Below are positions 1 to 7,322 of a stretch of 64,000 nucleotides of DNA, one piece after another. The stretch's first letter is position 1, and each line of letters opens with the position of its first letter. The notes below the pieces were generated by a model. It did not search any database. It had not been told where the DNA came from and saw only the letters and a program-made list of their open reading frames with translations. The stretch is from Chloracidobacterium sp. (GTDB taxonomy: Bacteria > Acidobacteriota > Blastocatellia > Chloracidobacteriales > Chloracidobacteriaceae), in assembly GCA_025057975.1 (NCBI GenBank), contig JANWUV010000005.1:175993-239992 (forward strand). The letters are read 5' to 3'. A program made the translations under genes and the position numbers.

Positions 1-916
1 ATGGCGCAAACGTTGGGGCCTCATCCAGTTCCAGCGGCGACTCTGTCTCAAGCGCGCTTGAAGTGGTTACTGGAGTCGGGGCGGCTGCCAACAGTTCGGG
101 GAGTTCCGCCGGATCGAGCTTCGTGGTGGTCACACCAAAGTCCGGCGGCGGCATCGGTGGAAATGTCGGACGAGCGATCGGCGTAGAAAGCGTCTTGGGC
201 GGCTCCGGATAGGTCAACACGGGTGGCGCTTGTTCCGGCGGCGGCAGGTCAAGAATAAAGTCCCCTGTGTCCTGAGAGGGTGGCGGCGACGGCGCTGGAT
301 CAAGCGGCAGGAGCGGTTCCAAGTCAGGAAGCCGCCCGTCGTCTATCATTGAAGGTGTAACCTTAATCGTTGGCGGTGGAACATCGGCTTTCGGATCCAA
401 GCCGACAAAGTGAAAGCTCGGCGGTTGGTTGCCAAGCGCGGACGGCTCCTTCGCGACAGGAGTAACAGGCGGTGGAGCAAACGAGCCAAGCACTTGTGTC
501 TGAGCAACTGACGGCGCGGTGGTTGGCGGCGAGGCCGGCTTTGGCGCAGCCCGTTCCAGCATTTTCCGAATGAGCGCGACAAACTCCTGCTCCGCAATTG
601 GTTTGACAATATGTCCGTCAGCCTTGACGCGCTTAGCTTCCTTTTCGTCGTACGGCTCAAATTTGCCTGTTAGGAGGAGAACCGGAATATGCTTGAAGTC
701 TGGATGTTGCTTGACGTATTCGCACACCTCGTAGCCGGTGCGGCCAGGCATGAAGACATCGGCCAGAATCAAGTCCGGTTGGATGGCGGGCAGTTTCGAG
801 ACCGCCGTTTCCCCGTTGCTTAGAGCGACGACGTCAATCTCGCACTTTTCAAGGTACAGCCCGAACATCTTCTGGATGCTCAAACTGTCGTCTGCCAGCA
901 GGACTTTACGACGCAT
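1..916 (-). CDS. Response regulator receiver protein with proline-rich tail (partial, runs off left edge)
   Basis: The gene reads leftward from ATG at 914-916 and stays open to position 1, so its C-terminus is missing. An AAGGAG ribosome site lies 7 bases before the start. Residues 1-120 are a complete CheY-like receiver: acidic pair D9/D10, phospho-acceptor D53 in the stretch LADVFMPG, T83 and K105 in the HIVKPI loop. From about residue 125 onward the protein is a low-complexity region rich in Pro, Ala, Thr and acidic residues, with no recognisable output domain in the visible part. It probably acts in the cytoplasm as the phospho-receiver of a two-component system, perhaps through a domain outside the window. 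It is divergent from the HD protein only 33 bases away, so the promoters of the two genes must overlap each other's 5' regions. Confidence 0.85.
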   Translation of the reverse strand, partial: MRRKVLLADDSLSIQKMFGLYLEKCEIDVVALSNGETAVSKLPAIQPDLILADVFMPGRTGYEVCEYVKQHPDFKHIPVLLLTGKFEPYDEKEAKRVKADGHIVKPIAEQEFVALIRKMLERAAPKPASPPTTAPSVAQTQVLGSFAPPPVTPVAKEPSALGNQPPSFHFVGLDPKADVPPPTIKVTPSMIDDGRLPDLEPLLPLDPAPSPPPSQDTGDFILDLPPPEQAPPVLTYPEPPKTLSTPIARPTFPPMPPPDFGVTTTKLDPAELPELLAAAPTPVTTSSALETESPLELDEAPTFAP

Positions 917-949
917 TGGCCGTTCTCCTTCTTACGCGGCGGAGCCTGT

Positions 950-2422
950 ATGGGCTTTGAATTCGAAACAGAAAGTGAGCGAAAGTTAACACCCTTGTCG
1001 AGGCCTGTCAAAAACTTCACCTCCCACCGGCCAAAACATCATCCGGCGTTAGTTTCCGGACGCGCCACCCGGTGGGGGAAAACTATCCGCGACGCCGTCC
1101 ATGGTGACATGGCGTTTTCAGCCGATGAAGTGCGTTTGCTGGACACACGCGCCATGCAACGCTTGCGCGGCATCAAGCAGCTTGGCCTTAGTTCCTTGGT
1201 GTATCCGTCGGCGGTGCACACCCGCTTCGAGCACTCCTTAGGCGCATGCCACTTGGCTGGAAGAATCATTGACAGCCTTGAGCAGAAGGGCGTCTACCGC
1301 TTCACGGAAGATGAGCGCCGCCGCATCCGTGCGATGGCGCTGCTACACGACATCACCCACGTTCCTTTTGGACACACCTTTGAAGACGAACGCCGCATTG
1401 CGCCACGCCATGACGCAGATGCGGCGCGGCTCGACGCCATACTGGACGATGATCTGGGCTGGGAGCTTGAACGACAGGGGTTGCTGGCGACAGTGCGCGC
1501 TCATCTAACCGACGGCGTCGCCCGGACGCCGGACGACGATTTTCTTCACGACATCTTCGCCGGTACGATTTGCGCTGACTTACTAGACTATCTGCGGCGT
1601 GATGCGCGTTTTTGTGGGCTAACAGTGGACTACGACGACCGCCTGTTCACGCTCTTTACACGTCTGGGTGGGCGGCTGGCGCTTGACCTCCAGCGCCATG
1701 GACGATTTCGCCACGACGCCCTATCGGAAGTGGTTCAGGTGTTGCGGATGCGCTACCTCCTGACCGAGCGAGTGTATTTCCATCACGCCAAGATCGCGGC
1801 CGGGGCGATGCTGTCAAAGGCGCTCGAAATGGCTATCGCCGCCGGCAGGTTTCGCTACGCCGACCTTTTCCACTTGCGGGATGACGTTTTTCTCTACGTT
1901 CTGCGTCAGCAAACCGCCGATCTACCGGAGGTGCGACGACTGCTGGCGGACATTGAGTGTCGCCGACTGTACAAACCGATTTTCTGGACAACCCGTGACG
2001 GAATCCGGGAGGAGGAGCTGGCTGACCTCAAGCGCCGATTTTATGAAAATGCCGACGGCGCACGCGCCCAGCTGGAGACGGAGTTGTGTGAGGCGGTAGG
2101 AATGCCCCAAGGCAGCGTAATTGTCTATTGCCCATCGCCAGACATGTCACTCAAAGAAGCCGATGTGACGGTACAGTTGTCGGAAACGCAGTCGGCGCGG
2201 TTGTCGTCATTGCGGCATCCTGAGATTGAGACTTTGCTGTTACGGCATCGCCAACTGTGGCGCTTAGTAGTGCTGGCTTGCCCAAACTTTGGACGCCGCG
2301 ACGCCGCCATCCGACGGACGCTAACACGGCTGTGTGAAACGCGACTCAATCTACCCCATGGCGGCGACGGCGGCAGGACGCAACCCCCTTTTGCTTTTCC
2401 GCCGTTTCAGACGCAGGTTTAG
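950..2422 (+). CDS. HD-domain phosphohydrolase (SAMHD1/dGTPase-like)
   Basis: A 490-residue protein with the metal-binding HD signature of the dNTPase-like branch: RFEHSLG (H95), LLHDITHVPFGH (H133, D134, H137) and a downstream ADLLDYLRRD helix (D210/D213). Members of this branch, including SAMHD1 and bacterial dGTPase relatives, hydrolyse nucleoside triphosphates. The substrate here is unknown. The ATG at 950 has GGAG seven bases upstream. The first 45 residues are weakly conserved-looking, and a start nearer the HD core cannot be excluded. A small inverted repeat (2452-2467) follows the gene. Assignment to the HD superfamily is firm; dNTP hydrolysis is inferred from the family. Confidence 0.85.
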   Translation: MGFEFETESERKLTPLSRPVKNFTSHRPKHHPALVSGRATRWGKTIRDAVHGDMAFSADEVRLLDTRAMQRLRGIKQLGLSSLVYPSAVHTRFEHSLGACHLAGRIIDSLEQKGVYRFTEDERRRIRAMALLHDITHVPFGHTFEDERRIAPRHDADAARLDAILDDDLGWELERQGLLATVRAHLTDGVARTPDDDFLHDIFAGTICADLLDYLRRDARFCGLTVDYDDRLFTLFTRLGGRLALDLQRHGRFRHDALSEVVQVLRMRYLLTERVYFHHAKIAAGAMLSKALEMAIAAGRFRYADLFHLRDDVFLYVLRQQTADLPEVRRLLADIECRRLYKPIFWTTRDGIREEELADLKRRFYENADGARAQLETELCEAVGMPQGSVIVYCPSPDMSLKEADVTVQLSETQSARLSSLRHPEIETLLLRHRQLWRLVVLACPNFGRRDAAIRRTLTRLCETRLNLPHGGDGGRTQPPFAFPPFQTQV

Positions 2423-2451
2423 CCGCTTCAAGCGCCGATAAGTGCTGAAAG

Positions 2452-2467
2452 AGCCTCACACGAGGCT
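2452..2467 (+). repeat. Small inverted repeat after the HD gene
   Basis: AGCCTC and GAGGCT form a 6-bp stem with a 4-base loop, 30 bases after the HD gene stop codon. No T-run follows, so this is at best a weak terminator or mRNA 3'-end element. It lies just before the rpmF promoter. Confidence 0.3.
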
Positions 2468-2476
2468 ATCATTGCA

Positions 2477-2504
2477 TTGACAAACATTTAACGAACTCTA
2501 TAAT
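2477..2504 (+). promoter_or_regulatory. Sigma-70 promoter for rpmF-plsX
   Basis: TTGACA at 2477-2482 and TATAAT at 2499-2504 match both consensus hexamers exactly, with a 16-bp spacer. The start of rpmF follows 63 bases later. This is the best-looking promoter in the window and should drive rpmF, plsX and probably bcp. Confidence 0.85.
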
Positions 2505-2567
2505 CTCGCGCTTTTGCATTTTCCGTTGAGTTTTGAGGCAGGTGTTTTTGAAAGGCGGTGAGTACGC

Positions 2568-2759
2568 ATGCCGAACCCAAAACGACGCCACTCTTCATCA
2601 CGGCGTGGGAAGCGTCGCGCTCATGACGCGCTTCCTTACCCCACCTTGGTGCGTTGCCCAAACTGTGGGGCGCCGCGCTTGCCGCACCGTGTCTGCGGCG
2701 AGTGTGGCTTCTATCGCGGCCGTCAGGTCATCCAAGTTCGTCGGAAAGAGGAAGAATGA
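2568..2759 (+). CDS. rpmF: 50S ribosomal protein L32
   Basis: A 63-residue basic protein with the L32 layout: N-terminal PNPKRRHSSSRRGKRRAHD, then a zinc ribbon CPNC (C30, C33) and CGEC (C43, C46). All four cysteines are present, so this is the zinc-binding C+ form. It is a structural protein of the large ribosomal subunit. It is followed by plsX, an arrangement (rpmF-plsX) common in many bacteria that links ribosome and phospholipid synthesis. A near-consensus promoter lies 63 bases upstream. Length is normal for the family. Confidence 0.95.
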   Translation: MPNPKRRHSSSRRGKRRAHDALPYPTLVRCPNCGAPRLPHRVCGECGFYRGRQVIQVRRKEEE

Positions 2760-2839
2760 CAAGCGAAACCGCACCGCTCGGCCGGACCGGCCGACGGTGC
2801 CGCTGATGCGTTCTCGTCCGCTGTTTTGGCAAGACGACT

Positions 2840-3889
2840 ATGCTGCACATTGCGCTTGACGCCATGGGTAGCGACCGCGCTCCCAGGCCGGAAATTGAAG
2901 GAGCGCTGTCGGCTGCCCGTGAACTTGGGGTCGAGATTTTGCTGGTTGGGCCGCCCCACCGACTGCAACCGGCGCTGCGGGACGCCGGATGGACAAACGA
3001 ACCAATTGCCATCCTTCCTGCCAGCGACGTTGTGACGATGGATGACGCCGCTGTTGACGCCGTTCGCGCCAAGCGTGATTCGTCCGTGCGTATTGGGATT
3101 GAAGCTCTCAAGCAGGGGACAGCCGTCGGTTTTGTGAGCGCTGGCAATACTGGCGCCGTCGTCGCAGCGGCGACCCTGCGGCTGGGGACGCTGCCAAGCG
3201 TGATCCGGCCGGCTCTGGCGACGGTGCTTCCAACGCTGAGCGGACGAGGAACGCTGCTGCTGGACATCGGCGCTAACGCGGACTGCCGCCCTGTGATGCT
3301 GGATCAGTTTGCCGTAATGGGAGCGGCGTACGCCGCGCGGGTGATGGGAGTGGCGCGACCGCAGGTTGGATTGCTCTCCATTGGCGAGGAAAGCGGCAAG
3401 GGGAATGCCCTAACACGCGAGGCGCATGGGTTGCTGCGCCGGCACGCGCCGCACCGAATGTTTGACTTTATCGGTAATGTAGAGGGGAAAGACCTCTACG
3501 CCGGCGTTGCGGATGTAGTGGTCTGCGACGGCTTTACCGGCAATGTCGTCCTCAAAACGAGCGAAGGACTGGCCGCCGCCTTGCTGGCGCTATTGGGACG
3601 GGTTTGGGACGAGGTGACGCCGCCGCCGAACGCCGCCACGCTCGCCGAGCTGCGGCGGGTGCGTGCCAAGTTTGATTACGCCGAATACGGCGGCGCTCTT
3701 CTATTGGGCGTACCGCACCCCATCGTTATTGCCCATGGGCGTTCAACCGGCCGCGCCATTTACAATGCGATTCGCGCAGCGCGGGACGCCTTCTTGAACA
3801 ACGTCAGTCACCAGATCGCCGCCAATGCGACGGCGGCGGTGGTGCAAACGGCGCACTACAACGGCGCAACTCACAACGGACGGACTTAG
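2840..3889 (+). CDS. plsX: Phosphate acyltransferase PlsX
   Basis: A 349-residue protein beginning MLHIALDAMGSDRAPRPE, the typical PlsX N-terminus, with the conserved SAGNTGA loop near residue 100 and DGFTGN near residue 230. PlsX converts acyl-ACP and phosphate to acyl-phosphate, the donor for PlsY in membrane phospholipid synthesis. It acts at the inner face of the membrane. The gene starts 80 bases after rpmF and is followed 13 bases later by bcp, so the three are probably co-transcribed. The usual partner fabH does not follow here. Length and motifs are normal. Confidence 0.95.
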   Translation: MLHIALDAMGSDRAPRPEIEGALSAARELGVEILLVGPPHRLQPALRDAGWTNEPIAILPASDVVTMDDAAVDAVRAKRDSSVRIGIEALKQGTAVGFVSAGNTGAVVAAATLRLGTLPSVIRPALATVLPTLSGRGTLLLDIGANADCRPVMLDQFAVMGAAYAARVMGVARPQVGLLSIGEESGKGNALTREAHGLLRRHAPHRMFDFIGNVEGKDLYAGVADVVVCDGFTGNVVLKTSEGLAAALLALLGRVWDEVTPPPNAATLAELRRVRAKFDYAEYGGALLLGVPHPIVIAHGRSTGRAIYNAIRAARDAFLNNVSHQIAANATAAVVQTAHYNGATHNGRT

Positions 3890-3902
3890 CGGCGAGTTTG
3901 AT

Positions 3903-4397
3903 ATGGCTGTGCAAAATGCTCCGTTGTCCGTTGGCGACCCGGCTCCGGATTTCGCCCTTCAGGACGCCGCCGGCAATCTCGTCAGGCTGTCTGACTTCGC
4001 CGGGCGGCGCGTCGTCCTGTACTTTTACCCGCGCGACAACACGCCGGGCTGCACCAAGGAAGCGTGTGCCTTCAACAGTGTCTTGGACAAGTTAACGGCG
4101 CTTGGCGCACAGGTCATCGGGATTAGCCCCGACGACGTGCCTTCCCATGCGAAGTTCGCCGCTAAGTTTGGTTTAGCGTTCCCGTTGCTGTCCGATCCCG
4201 ATCATGTCGTTGCCGAGCAGTACGGTGTGTGGCAGGCGAAGAAGAACTACGGGAAAACCTACTTCGGCGTTGTCCGCACGACCTTTATCATTGACGAGCA
4301 GGGGCGCATTGCGCGCATTTTTCCCAAGGTCAAAGTTGAGGGTCACGAAGCGCAGGTGCTTCAGGCGCTTGCCGAACTAGACCGCAAGAAAGGTTAG
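3903..4397 (+). CDS. bcp: Thioredoxin-dependent thiol peroxidase (BCP-type peroxiredoxin)
   Basis: A 164-residue peroxiredoxin with the BCP motif FYPRDNTPGCTKEACAF. The peroxidatic cysteine is C50, with a second cysteine five residues later (C55), as in the E. coli BCP class. It reduces hydrogen peroxide and alkyl hydroperoxides in the cytoplasm using thioredoxin. The reading frame extends 26 codons further upstream into plsX, but the ATG at 3903 matches the family N-terminus (VGDPAPDF) and is preferred. It starts 13 bases after plsX, suggesting the same transcript. Confidence 0.93.
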   Translation: MAVQNAPLSVGDPAPDFALQDAAGNLVRLSDFAGRRVVLYFYPRDNTPGCTKEACAFNSVLDKLTALGAQVIGISPDDVPSHAKFAAKFGLAFPLLSDPDHVVAEQYGVWQAKKNYGKTYFGVVRTTFIIDEQGRIARIFPKVKVEGHEAQVLQALAELDRKKG

Positions 4398-4433
4398 TTG
4401 TCTGGGGTCTTGGCAGTGGATAGAGGCGTGACG

Positions 4434-5012
4434 ATGGGACAACGGACACAATGGCTTGGGCTGTGGTGGTTGACGTTGGGGGGCTTGGTTGCGGCGGCGG
4501 CGCAGGATATTCCCCTCCCGTCGTCAACGCCTACCACTGAGCGAAGCGGTGAGGTGCGCAAGTTCGCCGATCCCGAAGCCGGTTTTGAACTGGAACTGCC
4601 GCCTGGTTGGCGCACGGAAAACGCCATTGAGAACGACGGTCGGCGCATTCTGGAAATCATTTACCGTGATCGCAGCCAGTCATTGCTCAAGGTGCGCCGG
4701 GAAGCGATCCCGGCCGAGTGCGATGATGATCCGCCGCGTTGTATGGCCGACCGCGAGGCTGAGACTTCACTTCAGTTCCGTCCCGACTTCCAGTTGAAAA
4801 AGCGCGAACGTTTTTCGACGGCCGTGGCGCGCGGTACGCTGCTGACGTTTACGTTTCGCCGCGTCGGCAAGCCGATGACTGGCCGCTATTACTTTCTACA
4901 AACCGACGAGCGAACGGTCTGGGTGCTACGCTTCGAGGGCGAGACACGCTTCCACGACACCCTGCGCTACCAGACGGATCGGTTGGCGTACTCGTTTCGT
5001 CCGCTGCCGTAA
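4434..5012 (+). CDS. Secreted protein of unknown function
   Basis: A 192-residue protein with an N-terminal signal peptide: a short Arg-containing start, a hydrophobic stretch (WLGLWWLTLGGLVAAAA) and likely cleavage near AAAAQD. The mature part (FADPEAGFELELPPGWRTE) resembles the general PsbP/DUF1795-like style of small periplasmic proteins with a 'GFELELPPGW' strand, but I cannot assign a family. A TTG at 4398 in frame would add 12 non-signal-like residues, so the ATG at 4434 is preferred. It follows bcp by 36 bases on the same strand. Confidence 0.7.
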   Translation: MGQRTQWLGLWWLTLGGLVAAAAQDIPLPSSTPTTERSGEVRKFADPEAGFELELPPGWRTENAIENDGRRILEIIYRDRSQSLLKVRREAIPAECDDDPPRCMADREAETSLQFRPDFQLKKRERFSTAVARGTLLTFTFRRVGKPMTGRYYFLQTDERTVWVLRFEGETRFHDTLRYQTDRLAYSFRPLP

Positions 5013-5095
5013 GGCATTTTGGAGTGCCCAAGCTTCACTGGCCCGCGAAGACAACTGGAGATCAAGCCGCCTGCACGCTGGACAGGCGGTACAAC

Positions 5096-5515
5096 TTACG
5101 CTGGGGCGACGGCAATAGCTTTGATTTCAATGAGTAAGTCAGGATGTGGTAGTTCACGAACCGCCACCGTTGTGCGTGTCGGGCCGCTCGCGGCGGTGAA
5201 ATAGCGGTCATAGACGGCATTGAAGGCTGCGTAGTCGGCCATATCCGTCAGGAACACCGTCACATCCACAAGGTGGTCAAGCTCGGCGCCGGCGGCGCGT
5301 AGGACGGTTCGCAGGTTCTCGAGAACGGCTTCTGCTTGCGCCGCAATGTCACGCACGACCTGTCCGTCCGGCGTATGAGTCACGCCGGCAATGGTGTCGT
5401 CGGCCTGGCGCGCTGACAGCCCAGAGACAAACAGAAACCCGCCGGCCCGTCGCGCATGCGGATAGTTAGCCCGTGGACGGGCAAAATCGGCCACAATGAT
5501 GGTATCTTCGCCCAT
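5096..5515 (-). CDS. RidA/YjgF family enamine/imine deaminase
   Basis: A 139-residue RidA-family protein. The conserved residues at the trimer interface are present: R114 in GPTRTTV and E130 in LLIEIKAIA, equivalent to the catalytic Arg and Glu of RidA, with the NLRTVLRAAGA helix near residue 70. RidA-type enzymes hydrolyse reactive enamines such as 2-aminoacrylate made by PLP enzymes. Some members act on other enamines or aminomuconate, so the substrate is not certain. It is convergent with the preceding gene and divergent from the rhomboid gene 45 bases away. Confidence 0.88.
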   Translation of the reverse strand: MGEDTIIVADFARPRANYPHARRAGGFLFVSGLSARQADDTIAGVTHTPDGQVVRDIAAQAEAVLENLRTVLRAAGAELDHLVDVTVFLTDMADYAAFNAVYDRYFTAASGPTRTTVAVRELPHPDLLIEIKAIAVAPA

Positions 5516-5560
5516 GGCTCGCTAATTCAGTGAGCAAAATGGTTCACAAGGAGACGACCT

Positions 5561-6289
5561 GTGATCCCAGTTCGTGACGACATTCCCTCAAGCCGCATTC
5601 CGTTTGTCAACATCACCCTGATTGTCGTCAACGTCGTCGTCTTTTTGTTTGAACTGGCGCTTACGGAACGTCAATTGCGTCTGTTTTTCTATGAGTTCGC
5701 CGTCCAGCCTTACGAATACCTTCTCTACTTCAGCCCATACAATCACGGTCGTATTGAGCTGACCGATCTTGTCGTGCCGCTGTTTACCTCTATGTTTATG
5801 CACGGCGGTTGGATGCACATCATCGGCAACATGCTCTACCTATGGATTTTCGGCGACAACGTCGAGGATCGCATGGGACACGTCAAATACCTTGTGTTTT
5901 ACCTGCTGTGCGGCGTCTTGGCTTCCGGGGCGCATATCCTGTCCGACCCGACCAGCCGCATTCCGAGTCTTGGTGCCAGCGGTGCCATTGCCGGTGTCCT
6001 GGGTGCCTACATTTGCCTCTATCCGCATGCACGGGTGTTGGTGCTGATACCGGTGCTGTTGTTTTTCTTCACTGCTGAAGTACCGGCATGGATTTTCCTC
6101 GGCGTCTGGATTCTCCAGAACTTCGCGTCCGGTGTGGCCACGCTTGGCGTCGAGACGGCGCAGGGCGGTGGGACGGCCTGGTGGGCGCACATCGGCGGTT
6201 TTGTGGTCGGCGCGATACTTGTCTGGGCCTTCGCCCGTCGCATTCCACCGCGCCGCGTAGTGTACTATTACCCCGACTGGGATGACTGA
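5561..6289 (+). CDS. Rhomboid family intramembrane serine protease
   Basis: A 242-residue polytopic membrane protein with about six hydrophobic segments and the rhomboid signature: HGGWMHIIGNM (H81, H86, N90), nucleophile S140 in GASGAIAG and catalytic H210 in WWAHIGGF. Rhomboids cut membrane proteins within or near their transmembrane helices. The start is GTG, supported by AAGGAG seven bases upstream. The soluble C-terminus (RRVVYYYPDWDD) is short. The last codons overlap the 3' end of the convergent purN gene by 22 bases. Confidence 0.93.
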   Translation: MIPVRDDIPSSRIPFVNITLIVVNVVVFLFELALTERQLRLFFYEFAVQPYEYLLYFSPYNHGRIELTDLVVPLFTSMFMHGGWMHIIGNMLYLWIFGDNVEDRMGHVKYLVFYLLCGVLASGAHILSDPTSRIPSLGASGAIAGVLGAYICLYPHARVLVLIPVLLFFFTAEVPAWIFLGVWILQNFASGVATLGVETAQGGGTAWWAHIGGFVVGAILVWAFARRIPPRRVVYYYPDWDD

Positions 6290-6891
6290 AACACCACGCG
6301 CCGTCCTTCGATGCGCCATGGCTCGTAGAGTAAGCGCTCGACAGCCGCCGGGTAGGTTTTGTGTTCGGCGGCGAGAATCCGCGCCGCTAAGGTTTCCGGC
6401 GTATCGTCGTCCAGCACCGGCACAGCTGACTGCATAACGATAGGGCCATGATCAAGCTCCTCATCCACGAGATGGACAGTGCAGCCGGACACCTTCACGC
6501 CATAGTCAAACGCCCGCCGCTGGGCGTCTAGTCCCGGAAAGGCAGGGAGCAGCGACGGGTGAATGTTTACAATGCGGTTGGGAAACGCCCGGATAAACGT
6601 CGGCGCAAGCAAACGCATAAAGCCAGCTAAACAGATTAGGTGCGGCGCAAACGGCACCACCGCCTCGCGCAGCGCGTCGGAATGAGCGGCGCGCGACAGT
6701 CCAGTGTGCGGTACAATCCGGGTTGGAATGCCCTGTTCGTCCGCAAAGGTTAGACCAGCGGCGTCGGCCCGGTTGCTGACGACGGCGGCCACCGTTGCGT
6801 GCAGGCGTCCTTTCCCAATAGCTTCAACAAGCGCCCGCAGGTTCGAGCCGCGACCGGAAATCAAAACGACCAGACGCGGTGGGTCGGTCAT
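6268..6891 (-). CDS. purN: Phosphoribosylglycinamide formyltransferase
   Basis: A 207-residue GART with the nucleotide-binding loop ISGRGSNL at residues 11-18 and the catalytic trio N109, H111 and D147 (IVNIHPSLLP and DHGPIV). It transfers a formyl group from 10-formyltetrahydrofolate to GAR in step three of purine synthesis. It overlaps the end of yraN by 4 bases (ATGA-type), so it is translationally coupled to it at the end of a long leftward cluster. Its 3' end overlaps the rhomboid gene. Confidence 0.95.
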   Translation of the reverse strand: MTDPPRLVVLISGRGSNLRALVEAIGKGRLHATVAAVVSNRADAAGLTFADEQGIPTRIVPHTGLSRAAHSDALREAVVPFAPHLICLAGFMRLLAPTFIRAFPNRIVNIHPSLLPAFPGLDAQRRAFDYGVKVSGCTVHLVDEELDHGPIVMQSAVPVLDDDTPETLAARILAAEHKTYPAAVERLLYEPWRIEGRRVVFQSSQSG

Positions 6892-7313
6892 GAGAAGAAC
6901 CCCTTGAAGAGGGTAATGGTGGGGGTTGTGGCTGGCGCGTCCCAGAGAATGGCGACGACATCGAAGCGATACGGCGCATCCGCCGGCCCGATCAGCCGCC
7001 GGTAGCGTTGGGCGGCGCGGCGTAAGCGGTACCGTTTGAAGGCCGTCACGGCGCTTTCCGGCGTGGCGACGCTGGCGGACGTACGGGCTTTGACCTCAAT
7101 GAACACCAGGGTCGGGCCGTCAAACGCTACCATATCAATCTCACCGTAGATGCGTCGGCCGGTGTGCGTGCGTCCGATGGGCAGGCGCACGTTGTAAGCG
7201 GCGATACGTAAACCGCGCCGCATCAGAAATTGCGCGGCGAGCCGTTCCCCCATTCGTCCAAGTTCGGCGCGGTTCAGGCCAGCGATTGAGGACTTCCCGG
7301 TGAGTTCCGTCAT
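6888..7313 (-). CDS. yraN: UPF0102 (YraN-like) endonuclease-fold protein
   Basis: A 141-residue protein of the YraN/UPF0102 family, which has a restriction-endonuclease-like fold. The core is visible as GERLAAQFLMRRGLRI, then YGEIDMVAFDGPTLVFIEVKAR, giving the E-x-D and E-x-K residues of the PD-(D/E)xK type. Its cellular role is not established in general; a role in DNA processing is suspected. It starts 9 bases after the large orphan gene and its stop overlaps the purN start. Confidence 0.88.
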   Translation of the reverse strand: MTELTGKSSIAGLNRAELGRMGERLAAQFLMRRGLRIAAYNVRLPIGRTHTGRRIYGEIDMVAFDGPTLVFIEVKARTSASVATPESAVTAFKRYRLRRAAQRYRRLIGPADAPYRFDVVAILWDAPATTPTITLFKGFFS

Positions 7314-7322
7314 GGTGATGGC

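Noticed and set aside
346..660. Leftward 104-residue frame inside the first response regulator
   Set aside because: Low-complexity Arg/Leu-rich shadow of the proline-rich tail; the receiver frame from 916 runs through it.
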